In this document: positions 19,468 through 29,821 of the stretch, piece after piece | How the letters are laid out: each line of letters begins with the position of its first letter | Position numbering within the stretch: position 1 is the stretch's first letter | NCBI GenBank assembly: GCA_026419775.2 | Contig: JAOPGA020001780.1 | Span: 1 to 30,298 of the forward strand | Direction of reading: 5' to 3' | Source: Acrasis kona | Taxonomy: Eukaryota > Heterolobosea > Eutetramitea > Acrasida > Acrasidae | DNA: 30,298 nucleotides | Translations under genes and position numbers: made by a program | Notes under the pieces: model-generated | Seen by the model: only the letters and a program-made list of their open reading frames with translations | Database searches by the model: none | What the model was told of the DNA's origin: nothing

Positions 19468-19473
19468 AATAAA
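19468..19473 (+). promoter_or_regulatory. AATAAA poly(A) signal of the YrhK-like gene
   Basis: AATAAA 20 bases after the stop codon; the convergent RCC1-like gene ends 129 bp further on. Confidence 0.5.
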
Positions 19474-19601
19474 ACACTTTAGGCTTCTAAACATAACGTT
19501 GTTTATTCTTTTGTATTATATGGGGGGGACTGTACGGAAGAAACATGCTGAAAACTAACTTCTTTTTTTCGTTGAATACATGTGCTGCGTAAAATACATA
19601 T

Positions 19602-21187
19602 TTATTGATAAAGCACAGTTATATTACTTTTAGTGTTGGATATGTCAATAATACGATTACTTTCAATCTCCTCTACCTCTTCATCATCCTCACCCTTATT
19701 CTTAACAATACTCAAATGTTTTCTTCTCAAAAAACCGAATTGATTTGAATCACACACCCAAAGTTCTCCAGATTCTATGGCATGTTAGCGAAATATTTGA
19801 ACATTTGACTTACCGGTAAGCGCATGATAACATTCTGACGATCCAATAATCTTTTTAACATCTTTCATTTCTTTTGGTATTACAACTTGGCACCACTTTG
19901 TTACTTTCACTCCAATTAATCGTGGAGCCGATCCAACAACAAAACAACGATTATCATCTATAAGGGTTATCACTAATGTTTTAAATGAACAATAATTACG
20001 TGTCCACATGATGCAAGATTTACTATTGTTGGCTATGATGCGAACAATACTGGGCTCATTAAAGCTCAAATCAAGGGAGTTTTCAGGTTGGAAGTCGCCA
20101 TTGCTGTCATTGTACCAGATCAAACCATTTTGAACCACTACAATCACATGCTTCAGACCAACAAAAAAATCAAGGACACCTTGAATGTACGTAAGGTGCT
20201 TGTTGGAGAAGCGAAACAGAACATTGTCAACTAAGATTTGAATTACAAAAAGAAGCAAGAAAGACTGTACCTGAAAGAGCGTACAATGAACTAGAGGTTG
20301 CATCGATTTTTTTAAATTTCTCTTGGTTAACTTTCTCAATAAACTGGAAATTGTCATCTTTATAATGACTCATAGACCCATCAACAGCATCTCCTTTATA
20401 TAATAATTTTTCTCCATTCAGCACTATTACTGTATTATTTAGACAACAAACATCATGAATATCAAAATCCGTGCCAATATCATGCCAATATCCAGATTCA
20501 TAAGACACAGTTGTGCACATCAAGGTATCATACTTGTCTGCCACCCGCACTAATATATATGAACTATCATTTTGGGAGTCAAACAAACGGACGTGAGTGA
20601 TATTTTTATTGCCTACAAAAGGAATTGTACGGTATTCAGATTCAGAATTAACAATGCCAGTAATTAGGTAATTATTGGCGGATGTCACTTTATGTGGTTT
20701 GTTATCTTCATTTATTAACTTGAGCAAATTCCAATCAGAAAGATGGTTGGACTCGAGGCGGTCGCATATTGTGATAGTAAATTTATTATTAAGTGTTGAA
20801 ATGTCGTGTGTGATTGGGAACTCTACTTCGTCACTAAAAAGAGGTGTGACCTTCAAGCGTAACTCATTATGAATAAATTTTGCATTCATTTCAAAGTGAT
20901 AATACTTCTTTACTCTGTCGTTGGTCTTTTCGTCGCAGAAATGATATCTACAGGTTCCGCTAAAGTCATTGCTGCATCCAAGAACTATTTGGGGTTAGTA
21001 TTTGAAGGCAGAGCATAATACCTTTATGCATTTCATTTGGAGGAAGTAGCTCGTTCCGTACGTAGTGACAAGTCCCTTGTGTAATACTCTCGTCTATCAT
21101 CTCCAAGGTATATTTAGACAAATTTGTTAAGAATACATCTGCTCTCGGAGCCTCATTATCACCACCGAACCCAACAACATTTCCCAT
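19602..21187 (-). CDS. Divergent RCC1-like propeller protein, four exons
   Basis: Exons 21022-21187, 20271-20984, 19814-20230 and 19602-19774, with introns of 37, 40 and 39 nt, give 489 aa in one frame. The start MGNVVGFGGDNEAPR resembles an RCC1 opening strand. Further blades show LGCSNDFSGTCR, SSSLYALSG, NGLIWYNDSNGDF, CYHALTESGELWVCDSNQFG. The pattern is that of a seven-blade RCC1/BLIP-II propeller with weak repeats. Such proteins often act as nucleotide-exchange factors or protein adaptors. The tail (EDDEEVEEIESN) is acidic. Exact function cannot be given. The second and third introns interrupt repeats after the first base of a codon. Confidence 0.72.
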
Positions 21188-21722
21188 ATGGCCGTTACAA
21201 CTTTATGAAATATTTGACATTTGGTTGTTCAATCAATTATCTTACATATTTGAATGTATTACAGAGTGGTCTGCGTAGTCTGCCCTGGGAATAATTAGAC
21301 ATCAGCCCCATTAAATACGAAGATTATGCAATAACACGAACAACTGTTTTGTTGACGCACCTTATAAACCGTTTAAATTCAAAAATACTTCAGCAATTAA
21401 ATTAAACTTCGTTAACTGGAGCAAGTAAGGATGCACAGAAAATGCCACCATCGGGTCATCCTATTGGATGAAAATCCTAATTGCAAAAGGCGATGATATA
21501 TCGGTGCTTTTTTCGTAAATAAACTATTTGTTGTATATAGAAGTGGAATTGAATGTTAGATCTTCTTGCTATACACCATGTTCTTGCATTTTAAACGTTT
21601 TCTTATTTGTTTCAACTTTAAATAAGAACTACATTTATCATTTAAAACATCTCAGAGTATAGTTATTCTTTTTATGATCAAATTTCGAAAGTTGGCCAGT
21701 CTACTTTTGTAACACAACAAGG
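21188..21722. other. Divergent intergenic region, no gene seen
   Basis: The 535 bp between the divergent RCC1-like and JmjC genes are AT-rich, with stops in all frames. I see no tRNA, snRNA or repeat. It presumably holds two promoters; no motif is recognised. Confidence 0.5.
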
Positions 21723-24527
21723 ATGAACAAGGGGAAGGTATTGAAAGATGCAGATACAGAAAGAGAAGAGTCGCTCGATTGTGGTCCTACGAAGAAAAAA
21801 AGAAGAATGCATCACGCGATATACCACAACTTTGCTAATTCGAAACTACCCCAAAACTTGCAGAAGGTTGTGAGGGACACCGTTGACGAGGAGATGACTG
21901 CGAAAGAAATCTGCGATCAAAACCCAAACTTTTGCATGGGTACGCACACATTTAACATACTTCTAAAAATCATTCAAGTGCACAGGATACATTACAAGGA
22001 TATAACTGACGAAATTATCAATGACTATCTATATGTAAAAAAAGAACCGTTAGTCATCACGGACACCCTCAACTCAATAATGAAGTCTGACTCAAAATCA
22101 AAAGGTAATTCAACTGCTTTGAAGTCTTATAACTTTAAGGTGGTAACAAGAGAAATAAAGACAAAGACCCTCTAGGTTTATTTTCTTTATCATACCTGAA
22201 AGAATGTTGCAGCCATCTTACTCTTTACCCGAGAGACAATTTTGAAATCCAGGACACCGAAGAAGAGTGGACAGTCCCACAGTATGTTGAGTATGTAATC
22301 CATTTTTAACTCACTCACCCACTGTCAGCTACTTGGATAAACATCAGACTGAAAGAACCCCAAGTCTACTATATGGTAAAGACATTACTTGTCCTGACGA
22401 CTGGACAAAGTTTCTGTTCGACCACTCCACCCTAAAAGAGAGATTTGTTCACAAAGGAAAGAAGGACCTGATGCAAGACGTACCCACATACCTCAAGGCC
22501 ATCACATTAATGATCTATGTTGGTGACAACAAAACCCATACACCCATTCACCGCGACGTAATAGGAACCCTAGGTCATAACATTATGGTTTGGAGTGATG
22601 GCTGCGATAGCAAGAAGGAAATCAAAGTGGACGAGAAGGACGCTACTTGCAAACGGGATCATAGTTCGCCTCTCACTAACGAAGACACATATTCACTCTG
22701 GTGCATCATGTCTCCGAAGGACATTGACCTGGTAAGAGAGTTTTGGAAGCAGAGGGGAACCGATATGGATTATGACAATTGTTTCCTGCCTCTACATTAT
22801 TTAAAGGACGCTACTTTTAAAGTGAGTCTGGTTGAGCAACGACTAGGTGATTTTGTGATCCTTCCCTCCAATGCACCCCATCAAGTAGTTAACAGAGGTG
22901 GAAGAAGGTAATGTTACATTTTCACATTCTAATCATTTTTAGCACCAAGGTGGCATGGAACGTCATTACTTCGGAATCACTACAAGACAGCATGGACACT
23001 TTAAAAATCAATCGTGAATATGGAAAACCTCAAGTATACAGAATCAAGACCACAGCTTACCATGCACTCAAGAGACGCATACATGATGTGGATGCTACTG
23101 CTGATGAAATACTCAACATTCTCAAAGTGATGGAAAAGTGTATTTTTGACGAAAGGATTGATGTTGATGACTTTGACGAAAATGAACACGTCAAGATGTA
23201 AGTTACACTAAATAACATGTACTAATTTTTGAAAGCTTAAATGAAGCTGAACAGAACCACACGGCAGTATGCGACCATTGCAAGTGTGACATTTTCAACA
23301 GATATTACCATTGCGACAAGGATCACGCATCACTCACCGAAGAACAAGCGCCAGCACCAAGAGCATCCATGATGGGTGGAATAGCACCAAAGGCTAAAAA
23401 TCAATCAGGTTACGATCTATGCTTGGATTGTGTCGCCGAGGGACGTAGTTGCAATCATGTGTCAAATCTAAAGTTATGTGCTAGCGTCTCACTAAAGGTC
23501 ATCAGCAAAGTAGTTGGTATGTGAATCATTTTTATGCTTTAACTTACAATGACAGAGGATGGAAGGAACAAGTACATTAAACTCAAAGAAAACAAAAACG
23601 AAGCACAAAACACTTTAAGTTCCATCAAAATACAAGATCAGAAAAGTATCGCCACTCAAGCCTATTTGAAGATTTCACAAAACAAAAATGAACAAAAGTG
23701 TCATCACTGCGACATGATGGTTGCAGAAAATGATCAAGTTTCATGTTCGGACTGTTCCACGTCCTACTGTGAAAATTGTCTACATAACAACTACAAATCA
23801 AACGCAGTCACATTACGTCAAAACATTCATTGGAAGTGTCCAAAGTGCTCAAAAGTAACATTTAATACATTAATCATCTAAACATTAGGTCTGCAATTGT
23901 CGCATATGCTTATTGGAACGTGGTGTGGATCAAGCACATTATGCACAAGAAGTGAATCATTTGTTGCAAGATGGAGTGATCCCATTCGTGGAGAGAAATG
24001 TTGGGCCAGATTTGACCATCGACCAAGTAGGATCCGTTTATGATCAAGTTCCGAAAGGTTTTAATCGCTCAGAGTTGGTTCACACAGGCACTAAATCCAA
24101 AAAGAAGAAGTTGACCATTGTTGGCGCCAACAAGAAGATTAAAATTCATCATGACGCACAAGACCTAAACATCACAAGGTGTCAAAAGTGTGACTTTGTA
24201 TTAGGCGATTATATTGTATGGCAGAATAGAAAGAATAAACATTACAGTTGTGATTTGTGTTTCAATAATCAACACTCTAAGGAATTGGAGTTGTACCAAA
24301 AGGAATCAAAGTTGGGAGAGTTGGTCAATTGGATCAAGTATGACAAAAAGTGTGACAAGTGCTTGGCTACCATTGTTGGAATAAGATATGCATTTCCTGA
24401 TGATGTTGATTTTTGTCAAAGTTGTTACATGTCGGGATGTTCTGATTCGGTAGTCAGCGAGTTGGACAGGAAGAAAATGGAAATGTATGTGCCGTGTTTT
24501 GAAGAGGCAGAGATTAGTTACTTCTGA
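21723..24527 (+). CDS. JmjC-domain protein with ZZ-like and CDCA7-type (4CXXC_R1) zinc fingers, seven exons
   Basis: Exons 21723-22104, 22140-22290, 22329-22907, 22943-23197, 23236-23516, 23556-23854 and 23889-24527, with introns of 34-39 nt, give 861 aa. The N-terminus is basic with a likely nuclear signal (TKKKRRMHH). The JmjC core spans about residues 190-385: iron ligands His252-x-Asp254 in IHRDVIGTLGHNIMVW and His362 in APHQVVNRG. A Cys/His-rich segment at 468-530 starts CDHCKCDIFNRYYHC and resembles the ZZ-like finger of KDM3 proteins. Residues 598-656 match zf-4CXXC_R1 (KCHHC, CSDCSTSYCENC, WKCPKC, CNCRIC). A further Cys cluster lies at about 747-845 (CQKC, CDLC, CDKC, CQSC). The likely role is a histone or other protein demethylase/hydroxylase on chromatin. 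In plant and animal KDM3 the zinc fingers precede JmjC; here they follow it. Confidence 0.87.
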
Positions 24528-24686
24528 TAATAAAATAATAAAACTGATAATTTGTGTAAGATTTGTTTGTGATAATTAGCGTCTACAATCGAAGGGAGGG
24601 TCGTGGAATACAAATAAACAAGCTTTGAAATTGTTGGTTGTTCTTCTTTTTTGCTGGTCAACTGTGATTATTAATATTACACAAAC

Positions 24687-25175
24687 ATGGGTCACGCAAA
24701 GAAGGGTGCTCACATTATAAAACACAGGCTCTTTTCGCCTATATTCCATTCGAAACATTTTTTGGATAAGAAATTCAGCCTCAGGATGGTAAAAAGAGTA
24801 GAATTAGATTATCCCCCATACGAAGAGAGACATTTAACTCACGGAGTCAAATCATTCTACGATAGATGCTGGATGCCCAAATATAGATCTCAAAACCCTA
24901 GCATTGTTACAAAGTTAAAATTAATAGAAAAAGGTCCACCCGCGTTGCGTGTTGAATTTGAAGATGGTCGCAAATATCATATCGACGATGCTTCGTACAT
25001 GCCACATCATGTTCTGTGCGAACTTGTACTATTAAAGAGGCAAAAGATGATGAGGTACTATGACATTCTTGACATGGAATATTACGATACAGACGAGGAA
25101 GAGGATCCATATCCAGATCCAAAGGGAGAGGGAGATACAAAGAAGAAGAAGAAATCAGCAGGTGGAAAAAAATAA
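24687..25175 (+). CDS. Mitochondrial ribosomal protein mS25-like
   Basis: A 162-aa basic protein. Residues about 36-115 match the L51/S25/CI-B8 fold: RMVKRVELDY, then HGVKSFYDRCWMPKYRSQNP with the NP turn, PALRVEFEDGRKYHID, then a helix. The combination VxxVxLxY...H-G...F...P-Y-NP...P-L-F-DG is closest to small-subunit protein mS25; mL43 and NDUFA2 share the fold. The N-terminus (GHAKKGAHIIKHRLFSPIF) is basic, with no acidic residues, in line with mitochondrial import. A highly acidic stretch (DTDEEEDPYPD) and a Lys-rich tail (TKKKKKSAGGKK) follow the domain and are additions to the family core. No introns are evident. Confidence 0.65.
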   Translation: MGHAKKGAHIIKHRLFSPIFHSKHFLDKKFSLRMVKRVELDYPPYEERHLTHGVKSFYDRCWMPKYRSQNPSIVTKLKLIEKGPPALRVEFEDGRKYHIDDASYMPHHVLCELVLLKRQKMMRYYDILDMEYYDTDEEEDPYPDPKGEGDTKKKKKSAGGKK

Positions 25176-25293
25176 AAAAAACAATTGTAAACTCTCATTT
25201 TGATCTTTTATAAACACTCATCCGTATGCGGTGGACCACCCATACGTCAACTGTCATGTCCACTTTTTCAGAAACACGGTCAATAGTCACGTT

Positions 25294-26863
25294 ATGTCGG
25301 AGTACAATGATAAAGAGATCAAAACACGCAAGAAGAAGGTTACTTTAAACTGGCTGGGTTCCAGAAAAAGGTCCCAAACTAGTACCTCAACAATCGTACC
25401 ACCAGCTCCACGAAGAAAATCTATAATGCAACCACTTGGTCAAAGAATAAGGGTAACACGCTCTAACTGTTGTGATTAACTTGTTAAGCAATATAAAGCG
25501 ACGGAAGAGTTTTATGAAAATCAAATGCAATCCTTCAAAGCCATATCAGAGGCTCACGACGTTCTTGGCGAAAAAGAGGCTGAAATGGCAGATAGTCTAG
25601 AAAGATATTGTTTTTCGAACATGACTCGTACTACCACCAACGCTCATGCGCTGGATTTAATTGACATGTGCGACCAATTAGGCGTCAACTTGAAGAGATT
25701 ATCCGACCTGAAGAGATCTCTGAATCAGAGTATAGACAGCGAGGCTGTTTCAAGACTAGATGAATTGATGGTTGCATCGAAAGCACCCGCCGAAATTCAA
25801 CTAAACACAAATCAGTTGGACGTGGAGACAGAACATGCTCTAACACTTCGAAATGTGGGACTATCAAGGGTATGAATATTTTACATTTTAAACTCACGCC
25901 AAATAGTCTCTAGTGGCATTCGCAAAAAACTATTCCGCATACTTTGAACAAGGAGCAAACATCATGAAGACAATGAAAGTACTTATAGAGTCAATAGAAA
26001 CCAGATCAACTCCTTTACCAATACGAACACCGTCCACAACACTGATCTTTGGTAGGCCGCTCAGAAAGGTAATGGGTAGGTACCACGAGTTGGGTGAGAT
26101 TCCTGCTCAAATAGAACACTGCTTGCAGTATGTCGAAAAGAATTTTTATGACCAACCTGGTGTCTATCGCATCAACGGCCATGCCAGCGAAGTGGAGAGA
26201 ATAAAGCAGATGCTCGATAATGGGGAATTTCCAGAGTTTGATGAACTTGACATTAACAACAAGGGTCACTCCATATGCGGAACCATCAAACTTTACATTA
26301 GAGAACTTCCTGAGCCACTCCTTACTTTCGACAAATTTGACGATTTTATTGAAGCAGCAAGTAAGTTGATATCAATACAAAAGACTTTACACTTTTAGAA
26401 ATTAAAGATCCAACCGAACAATTAAAGGCTTTTGAGAAATTACTTGATGAGCTGCCAGAACTGAACTTTAAGCTACTCAAAAGAATTGGTCAAAACATTT
26501 GGTCTTGTGATTGAAAAGGAAGAAAGCAACAAAATGAATGCCAACTCTATTGGTATTAGCTTTGGTATGAACATTATGAAGTTACGTTGTGAAGATCAGG
26601 CAAAGTTGTTGGCCTCAACACAGCACATTAACAAAATTTGTGAATTTTTGATCAAGAATAGCCAACTATTCGAAAGTAACAGAAGTACGGAAGACTACTC
26701 TGATGTAACATCATCTGAACATATAACTCCTAGAAACAAAAGGGCTGGTTCTTATTCATCCGAGGATATGACAGTTACCAACTTGGCGTTGCGGTTTTCA
26801 CGGTCGCTTGATGCAAAGCTTGAATCACCTCTCCGGAGAAGCTCAACCGAGGATATATTGTAA
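25294..26863 (+). CDS. BAR-like/RhoGAP protein, four exons, apparent frameshift in the GAP domain
   Basis: Exons 25294-25452, 25489-25869, 25907-26360 and 26399-26863 have introns of 36, 37 and 38 nt. The start is the Met before SEYNDKEIK; an upstream Met at 25231 is possible. After a basic N-terminus (KTRKKK), residues about 55-240 are helical (QMQSFKAISEAHDVL, DLIDMCDQLGVNLKRL, KNYSAYFEQG) and fit a BAR/F-BAR-like membrane module. The RhoGAP domain starts at FGRPLRKVM and holds the arginine finger in GVYRINGHASEVE. In the last exon the frame reading LLKRI meets a stop at about 26512, while the sequence one base on reads LVKTFGLVIEKEESNKMNANS, the normal RhoGAP continuation. One extra base near 26481-26486 (AAAAGAATT) explains it. 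RhoGAPs switch off Rho/Rac GTPases that drive actin. Tail is Ser-rich. Confidence 0.8.
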
Positions 26864-27042
26864 TAAATGTTATTTTTATCACATCACGAACGAGAGAATA
26901 ATTATAAAACGCCCCTTATCAAAATATCAATAGAGATATAGCCAAAGGCTGTAAGAAATTTTTCATACCCACTCACATGAGGTCAAAGATAATGTTCAAC
27001 AATAAGCAAACAATTCAAGAATGAAAATAAACTTTATGCATT

Positions 27043-28005
27043 TTACAAGAAATAATCTGGTTGTGGTTTCTTTCCGGGTACACCTCTTGCTTCCTGTGGA
27101 GCAGCCTCAAACACTTTAAAGTTTCTGTTCAAATGTTCATCTAGCTCCAATATGGCTGCTACGTTACCACAACGATAGCAATAATTAGGTGCTGACCATA
27201 CAGTCACTAACGTATCCTGGAACATGTACTTATAACCCTCCATGACCAGTTGATGGGCTCTGCAGATCAAATCAAGTTTGTTGGTTTGGTTGAATTGTGC
27301 GACCACATCATTTCCAAACAAGTATCCAGCACCACGTGGACTCAATCCCCAACCGTCAATGTCGTCAGGATCCGACCAAAGCAAGTCGCACATGGCTCCA
27401 TCATGGGGTACCTCTTGCTTTCTGTCAATCTTGCGGATTTGGTCTAGGCTTGTAATGGAAGGACTCAAACCACCATGAACGCAGAATACACGTTCTTCGA
27501 TAAGGGCGGATAAACTCAAGTAGTCAAAAATTTCTGTGCAATATCTCCAGACGTTGACACTTCCATATTTGCGAAGGCATTCGTCATAGAAGCCATACAC
27601 TTGTGTAATTTGTCTACTTTCATGGTTACCTCTGATAAGGGTGATACGATCTGGGTATCTAACTTTTAGTGCTAGCAGTAACAAAAATGTTTCAACGGAA
27701 TAGAAACCACGATCTACAAAGTCCCCCATGAAGAGGTAGTTGGTGTCGGGCACTTCTCCTCCTACTTTAAAAAGTTCCTTTAGGTCGTAAAATTGTCCAT
27801 GAATGTCTCCACAAATCTGTTTGGTGTCAATATTATCAAGTTGAAGTCTTCATACGGTGACGGGTGCGTATACTCTTTGGACATTACCCTCTTCTACAAG
27901 AATTTCTTTTGCTTTTTGGCATAATGTCTTTACTTCTGACTCCTTAATAAGCTCGCATCTCTTAAGACGCTCAATCTGTGAATCTAAATCAGAGGGAGAA
28001 GCCAT
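27043..28005 (-). CDS. PPP4C: Protein phosphatase 4 catalytic subunit, two exons
   Basis: Exons 27856-28005 and 27043-27816, joined over a 39-nt intron (GTATGA...AAACAG), give 307 aa, the same length as human PP4c. All metal and phosphate motifs of the PPP family are present: GDIHG, GDFVDRG, RGNHES, followed by HGGLSP and [11 protein letters not shown]. The start [21 protein letters not shown] and the tail [14 protein letters not shown] favour PP4 over PP2A, though the final PDYFL is PP2A-like. The C-terminal Leu is the usual carboxyl-methylation site. PP4 is a Ser/Thr phosphatase acting in DNA repair, centrosome function and splicing through R2/R3 subunits. A Met ten codons upstream (28035) is in frame, but family comparison supports 28005. 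Confidence 0.96.
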
Positions 28006-28611
28006 GCTTTCTAACTGGTGAAATTGACTTTTCAAAATCTGACCAATCCCTTTTATTTTGTAAGCGTCCTAATTGAAGTCGGATATAGGTACGACTATCT
28101 TGGGTGAAAAGGAAGAGCAAAATACACGTTGTCAGTCCAAACATACATGCTGCTTGTTGGAAAGGACACGTGTTTGTCTAACAATGTACTTGCTCTTCTT
28201 GGCAGGAAAATTTATCTCATCTGTTTATAAAGGGTAGCAGGTGTACTTTTTCTCTAGTATAAGCACAATGGATCATTAATTAATGTACTTGTAGGGAAGT
28301 AAATGCACACAAATCCCGTGAGAGTCTTATGAATAGAATGGAATTAACACACAATTTAATTCATTTGAGAGCACGTCACAAATTAACGCAAAATGTGGAA
28401 AAGTTTTAACATCAGAACGAGCTGTGTACAACGCACATTACACAAAGAAAATGCCATTCTGAAAATCAACCATTTCAAGTCCTGTATATAAGTTCAGAAG
28501 CACCCGTATACATATTTCAGGAGTAAAGAAGGACAAAAAATTGGTACACTTTGTAAATTGATCTGGAATTTCATTTCAAATTGTTGACCGATGCAGACAT
28601 TAATTGCGACT

Positions 28612-28627
28612 AGTTGTCTGGACAACT
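28612..28627. repeat. Inverted repeat AGTTGTC-TG-GACAACT
   Basis: A perfect 7-bp inverted repeat separated by two bases, in non-coding DNA. It could be a dimeric protein-binding site or a chance palindrome. Confidence 0.4.
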
Positions 28628-28839
28628 GACATATTAATTTTTCAACGTGCAGTTCAAAATTTCCACGTTCAATAAATATTATCCACCCACAAACTGTACT
28701 TTCCCTCTTCAAATTACATTTCAATGGTCAAAAACAAACGACAAGCGGGGAAGACCTAGTTGTAGTGTGCCAGACACGTACTACCAAAGAACAATTGGAT
28801 GGTAAAGGTTAAATTCCCAGTACGATTTGTGTACCTATA

Positions 28840-29049
28840 TCAAAACAGTGGAAGTCGATACAAAAGTGCGTTCAAATGGATGTCAATACCATTAACTTGT
28901 GAGGATTTAATAACAGGGATGTCCGTTCCAATATACGATGGGAAGGTGGCGAACAAACAAGTTAGAAAAGCACAAAGAATTAAAAAAAATAACACTAATA
29001 AATTAACTCTTCTTCGGTCCCAAAATTTTTGAGTCTTATAACGATGCAT
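28840..29049 (-). pseudogene. Possible N-terminal remnant of a membrane protein gene
   Basis: An ATG opens 69 codons with a basic N-terminus (YKTQKFWDRRR) and a strong hydrophobic helix (VNLLVLFFLILCAFLTCLFA), like a signal anchor, followed by a polar stretch with a plausible extracytoplasmic character. After the TGA, coding-like fragments appear in shifting frames further along (TGNLTFTIQLFF; FEEGKYSLWV), as expected for a decayed gene. I could not find introns that join these pieces into one frame. It may instead be a real short type II protein. Confidence 0.25.
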
Positions 29050-29821
29050 ACAATTGATATAAACGATAAAAATTGAAAAAAAAATGTTGAAAAGTCACTT
29101 GGGCACCCATGCCCCAGCGTATTTTAATGTATTTTCTAAGGTCAATTTCGGTCAACCCAGAGCCAAATAAATGTGTGGAGTGGTTATGAGTTAAATGTAG
29201 TCAATGATTATCACTGTTTATTGCAACTTGGTTCAAGTATTTACATTTCCTCAATAAATGCTGTCCATTTCCCTACTCTTTAGATATCTTTTTTCCAAAA
29301 GGTAATCTTGTAGGGCTCGACTGTACATGACTCACAATAACAAGAAAGTGTATGTAATGGCTTTGATGTTTGTATACTTTGGTTTAAATTGTCCATTCAT
29401 CGTCGTTCGTCGTTTGTCATTCATGGGATAATATATTTAGGATAAAGCTATAATGTATAGAAAACAGTCTTGTATTGTTTTGCGTGAGTAAAACATTGTA
29501 AAAAATCAGTAAAAGGTGTGGAAACGCGGAACACACACGAGATCAGCAAACCCCTCGATATACAATTCTTTTATATACAATACACACATTAATGTTTATT
29601 GTTGTTTTTGATTTATATTACATAACACTGCAAGTGCATTACTGTAATGTTTTGTTGAGCATGTTGAATTGAAAACGTTCATCAAAGTAGAGTTGCTGTT
29701 TGGTTTTTAATTGTATTACAATCCACCCCTGCAGTAATTACAAAAGTTGGTTTGTCGGTCACGAGTAATAAAAAAAGAGCGCCAAAATAGAATTTGTAGA
29801 TTATTCGACAGATAAAAAGAA

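Larger units (their letters stand above)
28006..29821. other. Gene-poor region of about 1.8 kb
   Basis: No confident gene, tRNA or repeat array is seen. Two items stand out: a minus-strand frame at 28840-29049 that begins with a membrane-type N-terminus, and a short perfect inverted repeat at 28612-28627. A second small hairpin, GGGCA/TGCCC with a CCCA loop, lies at 29101-29114. The rest is AT-rich with frequent stops on both strands. Confidence 0.5.

Noticed and set aside
29101-29114. GGGCA/TGCCC hairpin as a possible terminator or RNA element
   Set aside because: A single five-base stem in non-coding DNA without context; likely chance.
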